Assembly (NCBI RefSeq): GCF_024158125.1
Contig: NZ_JAMZFT010000001.1
Coordinates: 1,178,001-1,242,000, forward strand
From: Futiania mangrovi
GTDB lineage: Bacteria > Pseudomonadota > Alphaproteobacteria > Futianiales > Futianiaceae
DNA: 64,000 nt
Direction: 5' to 3'
How positions within the stretch are numbered: the stretch's first letter is position 1; each line of letters opens with the position of its first letter. The notes under the pieces were generated by a model. It was given only the letters and a program-made list of their open reading frames with translations, ran no database searches and was not told the origin of the DNA. The translations under genes were made by a program, and so were the position numbers. Below are positions 1 to 9,266 of this stretch, piece by piece.

Positions 1-1
1 C

Positions 2-415
2 CTCAACACGACGACCGCCGTCTATATCGGCATCGTCTATTCCTACCTGCCCTTCATGGTGCTGCCGCTTTACGCTGCCCTGGAGAAGATGGACGAGAGC
101 CTGATCGAGGCGGCGCTCGATCTCGGCTGCACACCGGTTCGCGCCTTCTGGCAGGTGACATTCCCGCTGTCTCTGCCGGGCGTTCTCGCAGGCTGCTTCC
201 TGGTCTTCATTCCTGCCGTCGGGGAGTTCGTCATTCCGGACCTGCTCGGCGGCTCCGATACGCTGATGATCGGCAAGACCCTGTGGACGGAGTTCTTCGG
301 CAACCGCGACTGGCCGGTCTCGTCTGCGGTGGCGATCCTGCTTCTGCTCATCCTCGTCGTGCCCATCGTGATCTTCCAGCGTCTGCAGGACCGCAACCGG
401 GAGGCAGGGGCATGA
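2..415 (+). CDS. ABC transporter permease, PotH/PotB type (5' truncated by window edge)
   Basis: This is the C-terminal 137 residues of an inner-membrane permease; the start lies before the window. The frame is open from base 2. It holds the EAA-type cytoplasmic loop (EAALDLGCTPVRAFWQV) that docks on the ATPase, followed by transmembrane segments and a final hydrophobic stretch (AVAILLLLILVVPIVIF). This pattern is typical of the first permease of spermidine/putrescine-type (POPT family) importers. The stop overlaps the start of the second permease (ATGA), so the two are translationally coupled. The substrate (polyamine or a related cation) cannot be read from this fragment. Confidence 0.85.
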   Translation, partial: LNTTTAVYIGIVYSYLPFMVLPLYAALEKMDESLIEAALDLGCTPVRAFWQVTFPLSLPGVLAGCFLVFIPAVGEFVIPDLLGGSDTLMIGKTLWTEFFGNRDWPVSSAVAILLLLILVVPIVIFQRLQDRNREAGA

Positions 416-1245
416 ACCGGTCTCTCTCGCCCTTCACCGCGACGGCGCTGACGCTGGGCTTCGCCTTTCTCTACCTGCCGATCCTGCTGCTGGTGATCTA
501 CAGCTTCAACGAGAGCAGGCTTGTCACCGTCTGGGGCGGCTGGTCGACCCGCTGGTACGGCGAGGTGCTGCAGAACCAGGCCATCCTCGACGCAGCGTGG
601 GTCACCGTGCGGGTCGCCGCGGCATCGGCCACGGTGGCAACTGTCCTGGGCACGCTCGCGGCCCTCGTCCTCGTCCGGGCGGGCCGGTTTCCTGGCCGTA
701 TGCTGTTCTCCGGCATGGTCTATGCGCCCCTCGTCATGCCCGAGGTCATCACCGGCCTGTCCCTGCTGCTCCTGTTCGTCGCCATGGATTTCGCGCGCGG
801 GTTCTGGACCGTGACTCTCGCCCACATCACGTTTTCCATGTGCTTCGTCGCGGTGGTGGTGCAGTCGCGCCTGGTCAGTTTCGACCGCTCTCTGGAGGAA
901 GCGGCGATGGACCTCGGCTGCCCGCCGTGGCGCACCTTCTTCGAGATCACGTTGCCGGTGATCCTGCCGGCCGTCGTGTCAGGCTGGCTGCTGGCCTTCA
1001 CCCTGTCGCTCGACGACCTGGTCATCGCCAGTTTCACGACGGGGCCGGGTGCCACGACACTGCCGATGCGGATCTACAGCCAGGTGCGCCTTGGCGTCAC
1101 GCCGGAGATCAACGCGATTTCCACCATCCTCATCGCGCTTGTCACTCTGGGCGTAATCGCTGCCTCCATCACCACGAAGCGGCAGGAGCAGCGGCGCGAG
1201 GCGGACATGCGCGCCGCCGTTGCGCGCGAGGCAGCGCAGGCCTAG
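412..1245 (+). CDS. ABC transporter permease, PotI/PotC type
   Basis: Second inner-membrane permease of a polyamine-type ABC importer, 277 residues, the normal length for PotI/PotC. The start ATG at 412 overlaps the upstream stop (ATGA). The N-terminus has a membrane segment (TLGFAFLYLPILLLVIYSF), several more follow, and the EAA loop reads EEAAMDLGCPPWRTFFEI. The highly charged C-terminal tail ends at the convergent boundary with the CpxP-like gene, with a 4-base 3' overlap. The ATPase and binding-protein genes are presumably upstream, outside the window. Confidence 0.88.
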   Translation: MNRSLSPFTATALTLGFAFLYLPILLLVIYSFNESRLVTVWGGWSTRWYGEVLQNQAILDAAWVTVRVAAASATVATVLGTLAALVLVRAGRFPGRMLFSGMVYAPLVMPEVITGLSLLLLFVAMDFARGFWTVTLAHITFSMCFVAVVVQSRLVSFDRSLEEAAMDLGCPPWRTFFEITLPVILPAVVSGWLLAFTLSLDDLVIASFTTGPGATTLPMRIYSQVRLGVTPEINAISTILIALVTLGVIAASITTKRQEQRREADMRAAVAREAAQA

Positions 1246-1730
1246 CTGCCCTTGCGTTCACCGCGCTCCTCGGCGCGCTCCCGGACCCTCTCCATGAGGC
1301 GCTCGCGCCTCGCTTCCAGTTCGGCGCTGATCCGTGCGCGCTCTTCCGGTGTCATGAGGCGGACCATGTCGAATACCGTGGCATGAACCGCCTGTTGCGT
1401 CTCCGCCATCCGGGCTTCCAGTACCCCGGCGGCGGCGGCGGCCTTCTCCTGGTCCACCGTTTCCGCGAAAAGGGTCTCGCGCAGACCTTCGCGCGCCTCG
1501 CCCATCGCCCTGTAGCGCCCGCGCAACTCCTCGCGCCGCACCCGCATCTGTGCCCGGATCTCCTCGGCCCGGTCCCCCGGCAACATGCGCAGGATGTTGC
1601 CCGGCGAGATGCTGACCGCATCCCAGTCGAGCCGGTCGCGGCCGAGGTGCTGCCCTGCCATCAGTCCGCCCAGGAACAGGTTCAGGAGGACCGAGGCGAA
1701 AAGTGCAATTCCAAGCCATTTCCGCCGCAT
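1242..1730 (-). CDS. CpxP/Spy-like periplasmic heavy-metal-sensor family protein
   Basis: A 162-residue protein with one N-terminal hydrophobic segment (LGIALFASVLLNLFLGGLMAG) that would export or anchor it, then an all-helical, Arg/Glu-rich body containing RLMTPEERARI, which resembles the LTxxQ motif of the CpxP/Spy family. Proteins of this family sense or buffer envelope stress or metals in the periplasm. Its start is one base from the stop of the anti-sigma-like gene, so it is the last gene of the EF-hand/sigma/anti-sigma operon. Family assignment rests on length, topology and motif only. Confidence 0.65.
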   Translation of the reverse strand: MRRKWLGIALFASVLLNLFLGGLMAGQHLGRDRLDWDAVSISPGNILRMLPGDRAEEIRAQMRVRREELRGRYRAMGEAREGLRETLFAETVDQEKAAAAAGVLEARMAETQQAVHATVFDMVRLMTPEERARISAELEARRERLMERVRERAEERGERKGS

Positions 1731-1731
1731 G

Positions 1732-2163
1732 TCAGAACTCTCCTCCGAAACGATCGACGCCGGTCAGAGGCGCGCTGATCGCCGGGCCGGCCGTGAACGG
1801 GTCGTCTGTCAGCGCGGGGGTGGAGGCGCGCGCCTCGATGAAGCCGATGGTGAGGCCGAGGGCTGCGGCGGCCGCCAGCGCACTGCCTTGTGCCCAAAGC
1901 CCGCGCATCCAGCCCAGCAGATTTCCCCCGGCGGGCTGCTGCGCATCGATCTCAGCCAGGATCCGGCCGTAGAGCGCGGCGCCCGGCTCCGGCACCTCGA
2001 CCGTGTCGAGCATCCGGGCGAGCGCCTGCGCCCCCGCCAAGGCCTCCCGCGCGGCGGCGTCGCGCGCCATCAGCGTCTCGGCCGCTGTCCGCGTGCCCTC
2101 CGGCCAGCGGGCAAGGTCGGGCCCGTGCCGGTCCAGCAGGTCCTCGAACATCTCGCGTGTCAT
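1732..2163 (-). CDS. Single-pass membrane protein, probable anti-sigma factor
   Basis: A 143-residue protein whose ATG (2163) overlaps the TGA of the ECF sigma gene (ATGA). The N-terminal half is soluble and helical (MTREMFEDLLDRHGPDLARW), followed by one membrane segment (GSALAAAAALGLTIGFIEA) and a short Gly/Pro-rich periplasmic tail. It contains no cysteine, so it is not a zinc-binding (His-x3-Cys-x2-Cys) anti-sigma factor. The anti-sigma role is inferred from coupling to the sigma gene and topology; I do not recognise a named domain. Confidence 0.6.
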   Translation of the reverse strand: MTREMFEDLLDRHGPDLARWPEGTRTAAETLMARDAAAREALAGAQALARMLDTVEVPEPGAALYGRILAEIDAQQPAGGNLLGWMRGLWAQGSALAAAAALGLTIGFIEARASTPALTDDPFTAGPAISAPLTGVDRFGGEF

Positions 2164-2813
2164 TGCCCTTCCCTCCAACTCGCATCGTCCTTCATGTCGG
2201 CAAGCGCCGCGCGCAAGGCACGCCGGGCTCTCGCCAGCAGGGATTCCGTGGCCTCGACGCTCACGCCCAGGATCTCGCCGATCTCCGGGTTGCCCAGGCC
2301 CTCGTAGTGGCTCAGCACCAGCGCCGCTCTCTGCCGGTCGGGCAGCGCCATGATCTCCGCCTGCACCCGCGCCGACATGTCGCTGCGGGCCAGCGCCACC
2401 TCGGGCGTCGGGCCGGCGTCGACGATCTCGCCGGCCGCGTCGAGCCCGTCATGCCCCCAGCCCTTGCGCCGCACCCGGTCGGTGGCGGCGTTGGCGGCAA
2501 CGCGATAGAGCCAGGTCGAGAACCGCGCCGTCCCGCCGTTGCCGAGGCCCTTCCACTTGCCTGCACTCTTCCAGGCTCTCAGGAAGACCTCCTGCGCGAC
2601 GTCCTCGGCCTCCGCCCCGCTTCCCGTGAGGCGCCAGGCCACGCCGTGCACGCGCCCCATGTGCCGGTCCATCAGCGCCCGCAGCGCGCGCGTCTCCCCC
2701 TTCGCCATCGCCGCGACGAGCGGCAGGTCGGGGTCGGCGGACGCACCGGGGGCGTGCCCCGGCACATCCGCCGGTGCGCCGGGGCTCATGCCCTCGCCCG
2801 CACTCACCCGCAT
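2160..2813 (-). CDS. RNA polymerase ECF-family sigma factor
   Basis: A 217-residue group 4 sigma factor. Region 2 is seen around EDVAQEVFLRAWKSA and FSTWLYRVAANAATDRVRR; region 4 is a helix-turn-helix around GLGNPEIGEILGVSVEATES. The first 30 residues are Pro/Gly-rich and variable, so an internal start at 2789 is possible. The gene lies between the EF-hand gene (24-base gap) and the membrane anti-sigma candidate (4-base overlap). The likely role is to activate an envelope or metal-stress regulon including its own operon; the signal is not evident. Confidence 0.88.
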   Translation of the reverse strand: MRVSAGEGMSPGAPADVPGHAPGASADPDLPLVAAMAKGETRALRALMDRHMGRVHGVAWRLTGSGAEAEDVAQEVFLRAWKSAGKWKGLGNGGTARFSTWLYRVAANAATDRVRRKGWGHDGLDAAGEIVDAGPTPEVALARSDMSARVQAEIMALPDRQRAALVLSHYEGLGNPEIGEILGVSVEATESLLARARRALRAALADMKDDASWREGQ

Positions 2814-2837
2814 CTCCGGACGGACCGGGCGTGCGGG

Positions 2838-3326
2838 TCAGTCGCGCGTGCCGCGGCGTTCGCCGTCGCGGTGATGGTCGCGCTTGCGCACCTCGTCGCG
2901 GTCGATCTGGCCGTCGTCGTTGCGGTCTGCGCGGTCGAACATGCGCTCCTGCCGCTCAAGCATCGCCTCCCGCGTCATGAAGCCAGTTCCATCCCGGTCG
3001 ATCCGCTGCCACATGCGCTCGATCCGGGCATTCTGCCGCTCTTCCATACGGGCTTTGGCCGCCGCTTGAAACTCCTGCTTCGAGACGCGCCCGTCGCTGT
3101 CCGTATCCATGCCGGAGAAGCGGTTCAGCGCGCGCGTCTGCATTTCCTCGCGGCTGATCCGGCCGTCCTTGTCCTCATCGAAGCGTTCGAACATCCTTTC
3201 GGCGCGTGCGCCGTCGTGCCCATGGTGACCGTCGCGCCAGGATTTCGCGAGCGCCACCCCGCCCGCGGTCGCTCCCGCCAGCGTGAGCGCCGCCGTAATG
3301 CCATAGACCGCAATCCGCTTGTTCAT
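2838..3326 (-). CDS. Secreted four-EF-hand calcium-binding protein
   Basis: A 162-residue protein with an N-terminal signal peptide (AVYGITAALTLAGATAGGVALA) and four EF-hand loops: DEDKDGRISREE, DTDSDGRVSKQE, DRDGTGFMTRE and DRNDDGQIDRDE. The loops lie between Arg/Glu-rich helices with His-rich ends (HHGHD, DHHRD). It probably binds Ca2+ or other divalent metals in the periplasm. The chosen ATG (3326) begins the only good signal peptide. It is the first gene of a minus-strand run leading into the ECF sigma factor, which suggests it belongs to that stress or metal-response unit. Confidence 0.8.
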   Translation of the reverse strand: MNKRIAVYGITAALTLAGATAGGVALAKSWRDGHHGHDGARAERMFERFDEDKDGRISREEMQTRALNRFSGMDTDSDGRVSKQEFQAAAKARMEERQNARIERMWQRIDRDGTGFMTREAMLERQERMFDRADRNDDGQIDRDEVRKRDHHRDGERRGTRD

Positions 3327-3391
3327 GTCCGTCTCCGTTGGATGGAGGACCCGTTCCGGTCCGTTCATCCCCAGAAACGGAGGGGGAGGCC

Positions 3392-6229
3392 CTATTCCGT
3401 CGCGTCCCCGCCCAGAAGCGCGCGATAGGCCGCGCGCACCTCCGTCCGTGCTTCGTCTAGCCTGGCGCCGAGCGTGTCCAGATCGGCCACGCCCACCACG
3501 CGGCTCATGGCCACAGCGAGTTGCGCAGGCGCCTCTTCCGCAGCGAGCGTGCCTTCGACCGCCACGCCGAGGAACTGCGCCAGCGTCGCATAAAGTCCGT
3601 GCGCCGCCTTCAGCGCCGCGCCATGTCCCTGCAACAGCCGCGACTCCTCCAGCCGGCTCAGGGCATCTGCGCTCTCCGTCGTCAGCAGGTCTGGCCGGTC
3701 CGGGGCGTGGACCAGTTGCAGGGCCTGCCAGATGAACTCCACATCGACCTGGCCACCCGCTGAGAGCTTGATGTCGAACACGCCGGAGGGCGGCCGCTCC
3801 GCGGCAAGCTTCTCCCGCATCTCGCGCACGTCGGCGCAGGTCGAGGCCGCGTCGCGCGGCGCGCACAGCGCCTCCCGGATGGCGGCGTTCACGCGCGCGG
3901 CAAATGCATCCGGCGCGGCGATCACCCGCGCCCGCGTCAGCGCGAGCTTTTCCCACGTCCAGGAGGATTCCTCGTGATAGCGCGCGAACGCCGACAATTG
4001 CGTCGCCAGCGGTCCCGCCCGGCCCGACGGGCGCAGCCGCATGTCCACCTCGTAAAGCTCTCCCTCCGCGGTGGGCACCGTCAGCGCGCTCACCAGCCGC
4101 TGGCCCAGCCGCGCGTAATACTGCTCCCTGGACAAGGGGCTGCCGCCGTCGGACTCCTCCCCCGCCTCCTGATCGTAGATGAAGATCAGGTCCAGGTCGG
4201 AGGTCGCGGTCATTTCGCGCCCCCCGCACTTGCCCAGCGCAACCACCGCGAACGCTCCGCCCGGAACGCGGCCGTGGCGCCGTGCCATCTCGTCCTCCAC
4301 GGCGCGCAGCGTGACCCTTACCGCCGCCTCCGCAAGGTCGGCGAACGCATGGCCTGCCTCGCCCGCGTGCAGCACGCCGCGCAGCACCAGCACGCCCAGC
4401 CGGAACCGCTCCTCCTTGACCACGCGGCGGATCGCATCCAGCGCCCCTTCGAAGCCCTCCGCCGTCTCGACCGCGCCCGCAAGATGGTCCTGCATGGCCG
4501 CAAGGTCCCGCGGGCCGGAGAAGAATCCTGGATCCAGCACGGCCTCCAGCACGGCATGATTGCGGGCGAGATACTCGCCGAGGCGCGGCGCCATGCCCAG
4601 CACCTCCACGAGAAGCTCGAGCAGCGCGGGGTTCGAGCGCAGCAGCGCGAACACCTGCACCCCGCCAGGAAGACCCGACAGGAAGCGGTCGAAGCGAACC
4701 ATCGCCTGGTCGGGATCGGCGGTACGGCCCATGGTCTCGATCAGGACGGGAACGAGGTGCGTCAGGATCTCCCGCGCCCTGGCGGTTCGCGTCGCCGGTA
4801 TCCTGCCATGGTGCCACCCGCGGATCGTGCGGGAAACCGTCTCGGGCGCACGAAACCCCTTCTTGCGCAGGGTTTCCAGGGTTTCCGGATCCTCGTCGGT
4901 GCCGGTGAAGACAAGGCTGCCCTCTTCCGACGACAGCTCGGGCGCGTCGTCGAACAACCCGGCATAATGGCGGCTCACGCGGGTCAGATGGGCCAGCAGG
5001 TCGCTCTCGAAGCTTTCCCGGTCGGCATAGCCCATGAGCGCGGCAAGACACGCCCGGCCCTCTTCGTCCTCCGGCACACGATGCGTCTGCTCGTCGTTCA
5101 TCATCTGGATGCGGTGTTCGACCGCGCGCAGATGGACATAGCTTGCAGCCAGAGCGTCGCGCGTCTCCGGCGTGACCCAGCCCAGGTCCGTCAGCGCATC
5201 GAGACCGCCCAGCGTGGTGCGCTGCCGCAATTCCTTGACCCGGCCGCCGCCGATCAGTTGCTGCGTCTGCACGAAAAACTCGATCTCTCGGATGCCGCCC
5301 CGCCCCAGCTTCACGTCATGCCCGGCGACCGCCAGCGTGCCGTGGCCATAATGCGAATGGATCTGGCGCTTGATCGACTTGATGTCCTCGACCGCGTAGA
5401 AGTCGAGGCTCCGGCGCCAAACGAAGGGTCGCACAAGGTCCAGGAACGCGGCGCCCGCCTCCAGGTCTCCGGCGATCGGCCGCGCCTTGATCAGCGCCAT
5501 CCGCTCCCAGTTCTGGCCGAGCGTCTCGTAATAATGCTCCGCCGCGGGGACCGTGATGACCGGTGGCGTCGCGCCCGCGTCGGGGCGCAGGCGCAAGTCC
5601 GTGCGGAAGACGTACCCGTCGCCGGTCCGTTCCGACAACACCTTCACCAGCGACTGGGAGAGCCGGATCATCGCGGCCTTCACCTCGCCCACCGTATCCG
5701 CCGGCCAGCGCTCGGGGTCGAGGAAAAGCACCAGGTCGATGTCGCTCGAATAGTTCAGCTCGCCCGCGCCCAGCTTGCCCATGCCAAGCACGATCAGGCC
5801 GCATGTTTCCGCCGTTACGGGGTCGGGCCGCTCGGGAAGCTTGCCGCGCCGCACAAGGTCCGCGATCAGCACCGCAACGCCTGCCTGGACGCACGCATCC
5901 GCCAGCCGGGACAGTGCGCCCGTGACCTGGGCAACGTCCCAGAAACCGAACACGTCCGCCCGGGCGATCAGGATGGCGGCGCGTCGCCGCGCCTCCCGCA
6001 GCACGGGCATCAGGGACGCTGCATCTGCACCGCTTGCGGCCGCAGCCGCATGGACACCGGACAGGATCTCCTCGAAGAGCGCGTCGGGCTCCCGGGTCCA
6101 GAGGGCAGGCAGCCAGCTGGCCTCCCGCACCATCTCCCGGGCAAGAAACGCACTGCCCCCGGCGAGGACCTCGACCTGTTCCCAGCACGCGTCGCCGAGC
6201 GAGCTGTCGTCGCCGAGGCGTGCTGTCAT
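3392..6229 (-). CDS. glnE: Bifunctional glutamine synthetase adenylyltransferase/deadenylylase
   Basis: GlnE adenylylates glutamine synthetase under nitrogen sufficiency and removes AMP when nitrogen is short, under PII control. Both nucleotidyltransferase modules are present: GMGKLGAGELNYSSDIDLVL in the N-terminal (deadenylylase) half and ALGKCGGREMTATSDLDLIF in the C-terminal half. From ATG 6229 the product is 945 residues, normal for the family. A GTG at 6319, directly after the ligase stop codon, would give 975 residues with an unconserved-looking Arg-rich leader. The gene follows the O-antigen-ligase-like gene on the same strand but is functionally unrelated to the polysaccharide locus. 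Confidence 0.93.
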   Translation of the reverse strand: MTARLGDDSSLGDACWEQVEVLAGGSAFLAREMVREASWLPALWTREPDALFEEILSGVHAAAAASGADAASLMPVLREARRRAAILIARADVFGFWDVAQVTGALSRLADACVQAGVAVLIADLVRRGKLPERPDPVTAETCGLIVLGMGKLGAGELNYSSDIDLVLFLDPERWPADTVGEVKAAMIRLSQSLVKVLSERTGDGYVFRTDLRLRPDAGATPPVITVPAAEHYYETLGQNWERMALIKARPIAGDLEAGAAFLDLVRPFVWRRSLDFYAVEDIKSIKRQIHSHYGHGTLAVAGHDVKLGRGGIREIEFFVQTQQLIGGGRVKELRQRTTLGGLDALTDLGWVTPETRDALAASYVHLRAVEHRIQMMNDEQTHRVPEDEEGRACLAALMGYADRESFESDLLAHLTRVSRHYAGLFDDAPELSSEEGSLVFTGTDEDPETLETLRKKGFRAPETVSRTIRGWHHGRIPATRTARAREILTHLVPVLIETMGRTADPDQAMVRFDRFLSGLPGGVQVFALLRSNPALLELLVEVLGMAPRLGEYLARNHAVLEAVLDPGFFSGPRDLAAMQDHLAGAVETAEGFEGALDAIRRVVKEERFRLGVLVLRGVLHAGEAGHAFADLAEAAVRVTLRAVEDEMARRHGRVPGGAFAVVALGKCGGREMTATSDLDLIFIYDQEAGEESDGGSPLSREQYYARLGQRLVSALTVPTAEGELYEVDMRLRPSGRAGPLATQLSAFARYHEESSWTWEKLALTRARVIAAPDAFAARVNAAIREALCAPRDAASTCADVREMREKLAAERPPSGVFDIKLSAGGQVDVEFIWQALQLVHAPDRPDLLTTESADALSRLEESRLLQGHGAALKAAHGLYATLAQFLGVAVEGTLAAEEAPAQLAVAMSRVVGVADLDTLGARLDEARTEVRAAYRALLGGDATE

Positions 6230-6319
6230 GTCCTGGCGCGCGCGGCCCGCCCGGTCCGCGTCATGGACCCGCGGGCGCCCGCGCTGCACCGGGTGCCCGT
6301 CAGCCACGCAGCTCTCCAC

Positions 6320-7663
6320 CTACTCTGCCGGATGCGGCCCCGTCACGCCGGCTCCCTTTCCGGCAGCCGTCTTGCCAGACGAGAAGCGGCGCGCTGCAGG
6401 CGCCGACTCCGTACCCACTTCCTTCGCAACGATGTTGCGCAGGATGACGGACATCACGATCAGAACCAGGTAACCGTCGTAATAGGCCATGCTGAGCGCG
6501 GCGCCGCCGACCGCGAAGCCAACCATGGAGATCTGCATCGTTCGTGCGAAATCCTGTGCCCACAGCAGATCGACCCGGTCCCTCGTTTGCCTGATAACCC
6601 AGACTGCTTGCCGCCATCCGAGATACATCATGAACAGATAGAGTGCGAGCCCGACATACCCGTGATCGCCCAACACCTGAAAGTAGATGGAGTGGGCCGC
6701 CTTGGGGTCGTACCTGCCATCGCCGTAGCGCGCCGAGATGTGCGGCTGCTGCGTCGCGCTGAAGCCGCCCCCGACGAGCGGGCGCTCGTTCGCGATGCTG
6801 ATCGCCATGTTCCAGGCGTGCAGTCGGCCGGCAAAGGACTTGTCATCCTTCATCGTCTCGATCGACTCCATCCGCTCCTTCCACTCGTCCGGGACGAAAT
6901 TGTAGGCCGGGATGGCGAGCACCAGGACCAGCGCAGCGGTGAGCACCTTCTGCCGGGTCTTGAGCCACAGGAATCCGCCCATGGCGACCAGCGCGATGAA
7001 GCCGCCACGCGAATAACTCGTGATGACGGCGAAGACTCCAAGCGCGATCACGCCATAGATGACGATTCGCACCCATTGCGTGCGGCTGTAGCGCGCGAGG
7101 TAGTAGAGCACCGGCATGATCATGACCATCGCCAGCGACAGGTGGTTCCGGTCCCCGATCATCGAGCCCTGCGGGCCGAAGTCCGCGGTGCCGAGGTTCC
7201 GCCCGCCTGCCAGGATCCCGGCGACGCCGTTCCGGGCGCAGTAATAGCCGATCGAGATGGCGAGCACCCACATGAGGGCGATGAGCCGTGTCCGCGTATT
7301 CACGATCAGGAGCACGGCGATCAGGTACACGAACACCTTGATCGGGATGTGCATGAAATAGACCCATGCGGATGCGAAATCGAGCGCCGTCAGCGTCGTG
7401 ACCACCGTCCAGAGTCCGAACGCGACCAGGGCGGCCACGGTCCAGCTCATCGGCACTTTCTTGGCGTCGGGCGAGATCAGCCACCCGGCAAAGGTCGCGA
7501 TCACGATCAGCTGGTTGAAAGGGATGTCGTAGGCCAGGCCGAACGTCTCCCGGTGCGGGTTCATCACCGCGAACCACGTCCACACGAGAATGCCGATCTG
7601 CGGTCTGAGAAAACAGAGCGGCAGCAGTCCGAGAAAACCGAAGATAAGCACCAGATCGCGCAT
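6320..7663 (-). CDS. O-antigen-ligase-like membrane protein, exosortase A-associated type
   Basis: A polytopic inner-membrane protein of 447 residues with about a dozen hydrophobic segments and a large periplasmic loop (about residues 250-335) containing RLHAWNMAISIANERPLVGGG and AHSIYFQVLGDHGYVGL, the usual signature of the Wzy_C/WaaL fold. It matches the putative O-glycosylation ligase family found with exosortase A. It probably transfers lipid-linked glycan to an acceptor in the periplasm. The start at 7663 (MRDLVLIFGFLGLLPL) places the first membrane helix at the N-terminus. It is divergent from the small membrane protein and glycosyltransferase at 7792. Confidence 0.82.
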   Translation of the reverse strand: MRDLVLIFGFLGLLPLCFLRPQIGILVWTWFAVMNPHRETFGLAYDIPFNQLIVIATFAGWLISPDAKKVPMSWTVAALVAFGLWTVVTTLTALDFASAWVYFMHIPIKVFVYLIAVLLIVNTRTRLIALMWVLAISIGYYCARNGVAGILAGGRNLGTADFGPQGSMIGDRNHLSLAMVMIMPVLYYLARYSRTQWVRIVIYGVIALGVFAVITSYSRGGFIALVAMGGFLWLKTRQKVLTAALVLVLAIPAYNFVPDEWKERMESIETMKDDKSFAGRLHAWNMAISIANERPLVGGGFSATQQPHISARYGDGRYDPKAAHSIYFQVLGDHGYVGLALYLFMMYLGWRQAVWVIRQTRDRVDLLWAQDFARTMQISMVGFAVGGAALSMAYYDGYLVLIVMSVILRNIVAKEVGTESAPAARRFSSGKTAAGKGAGVTGPHPAE

Positions 7664-7791
7664 CGGACCGTTTTCCTGTTGCCGGCACCACAAGGAGGTT
7701 CCCCGCCAGTCGGCGCAGGGTACCATCCCGTGTTCAGACCTCGCATATTCTGTGCGACGGCCCAAGATTTTGTTAATGCTGACGTCGCACG

Positions 7792-8055
7792 ATGCATCCG
7801 AAAGGCGCCAGCGCGCCGCGTCCGACCCTCACGCTCCGGAGTTTGCTCATGCTTGGCGGCCTGCTTCTGGTGTTGGCGATCGCCGCGATCTACATCGTCT
7901 GCTTCTGGCTGATCGCCAATGAAGGCAAGCCGGACGAAGGCGCACACGGCATCCTTGCGCTGCGCACCGGGGCAGAGGTTCAGGCCCGGAAGGAGAAGCG
8001 AAAACCGCGAAAGAGGGGCCGCGCCGCGCGCCAGTCGCAAGCGGCAAAGCCATGA
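7792..8055 (+). CDS. Small single-pass membrane protein, unknown function
   Basis: An 87-residue protein with one strong membrane segment (LLMLGGLLLVLAIAAIYIVC) and a very basic C-terminal tail (RKEKRKPRKRGRAARQ). The stop overlaps the ATG of the glycosyltransferase (ATGA), so the two are co-translated. I do not recognise the family. By position it may be a membrane partner of the glycosyltransferase. There is no PEP motif, so it is not an exosortase substrate. Confidence 0.6.
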   Translation: MHPKGASAPRPTLTLRSLLMLGGLLLVLAIAAIYIVCFWLIANEGKPDEGAHGILALRTGAEVQARKEKRKPRKRGRAARQSQAAKP

Positions 8056-9266
8056 GCGTACCGATGCAGCTCCTGCGGATCCTGTCGGTAACGACCCTCT
8101 ACCCGAACGCGGCGATGCCGTCGCACGGCGTGTTCGTCGAGAACCGACTGCGTCATCTGGTCGCCTCGGGCGAAGTGGACCTGCGTGTCATCGCGCCCGT
8201 TCCCTGGTTTCCCTTCGGATCGGAGATGTTCGGCGCCTACGCGCGCTTCGCCTCTGTTCCCCACGCGGAGGTCCGGCACGGGATTTCCGTCACGCACCCG
8301 CGCTATCCCGTCATTCCCAAGGTCGGCATGACCGCCGCGCCCTATCTGCTCGCCCGCACGATGGAACGCGCGATCCGCGCCGACATTGCACGAAACGGCG
8401 ACGTCGACCTGATCGACGCCCACTACTATTACCCAGATGGCGTTGCAGCGGCCTGGGTGGCCGGACGCCTCGGCAAGCCAGTGGTCATCACGGCGCGCGG
8501 CACCGACATCAACCTGATCCCGCAGTATCCCCGGCAGCGCCGCATGGTGCTCGATGCGGCTGCCGCAGCCGATGCCTCCATCACGGTGTGCAGGGCGCTC
8601 AAGGACGAACTCGTCGCCCTCGGCGCCGAGGCGGGCAAGATCCATGTCCTGCGCAATGGCGTAGACCTGGACATGTTCCGCCCGCGCGGCCGGGACGCCG
8701 CACGTGCCCGCCACAGCCTGACACGCCCCACGGTCGTCTCGGTCGGCGGCCTGATCGAGCGCAAGGGACATCACCTGATCGTCGAGGCGATGAAGGAGGT
8801 GGCGGGCGCAGACCTGCTCATCGCAGGCGACGGCGAGATGCGCGGCGCGCTCGAGACGCAGATCGCGCGCCTCGGCCTCGGCGACCGGGTGCGTCTGCTC
8901 GGCCGGGTGAACCACGCCGACCTTGCCGAACTCTATTCCGCGGCGGACCTCATGGTACTGGCGTCGAGCCGCGAGGGCTGGGCGAACGTGCTGCTGGAGT
9001 CGATGGCCTGCGGTACCCCGGTTGCGGCGACCCGGATCTGGGGCACGCCGGAGGTGGTGCAGACCGAGGCCGTCGGCACCCTGATCGAGGAGCGCACACC
9101 GGCCGCGATCGCCAACGCGATCCGCCGGATGCTTGCCGCCCCCCGCGACAGGGCCGCGGTGCGCGCCTATGCGGAAAGGTTTTCCTGGGACGAGACCACG
9201 GCCGGGCAGCTTGCGCTCTTCCGGGAGATTCTTGCCCGCCGCGCCGCGCTCAAGACCGCGGCCTGA
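8052..9266 (+). CDS. Family 4 glycosyltransferase
   Basis: A cytoplasmic GT-B fold glycosyltransferase of 404 residues. The N-terminal acceptor domain begins LRILSVTTLYPNAAMPSHG; the donor-binding domain includes VGGLIERKGHHLI, AGDGEMRGALE and the EX7E region SREGWANVLLESMACGTPV. Its place beside the exosortase-type ligase implies a role in building the exopolysaccharide repeat unit; donor and acceptor cannot be read from the sequence. Its last 17 bases overlap the convergent acetyltransferase gene. Confidence 0.85.
   Translation: MSVPMQLLRILSVTTLYPNAAMPSHGVFVENRLRHLVASGEVDLRVIAPVPWFPFGSEMFGAYARFASVPHAEVRHGISVTHPRYPVIPKVGMTAAPYLLARTMERAIRADIARNGDVDLIDAHYYYPDGVAAAWVAGRLGKPVVITARGTDINLIPQYPRQRRMVLDAAAAADASITVCRALKDELVALGAEAGKIHVLRNGVDLDMFRPRGRDAARARHSLTRPTVVSVGGLIERKGHHLIVEAMKEVAGADLLIAGDGEMRGALETQIARLGLGDRVRLLGRVNHADLAELYSAADLMVLASSREGWANVLLESMACGTPVAATRIWGTPEVVQTEAVGTLIEERTPAAIANAIRRMLAAPRDRAAVRAYAERFSWDETTAGQLALFREILARRAALKTAA

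Noticed and set aside
3974-7912. Very long open frame (over 1300 codons) on the plus strand
   Set aside because: It is the antisense shadow of glnE and the ligase gene, which have clear motifs; the shadow protein is Arg/His/Gln-rich with no domain, as usual in GC-rich DNA.
7792-8055. Small membrane protein as an exosortase substrate
   Set aside because: It has no PEP motif and the membrane helix is near the N-terminus instead of the C-terminus.
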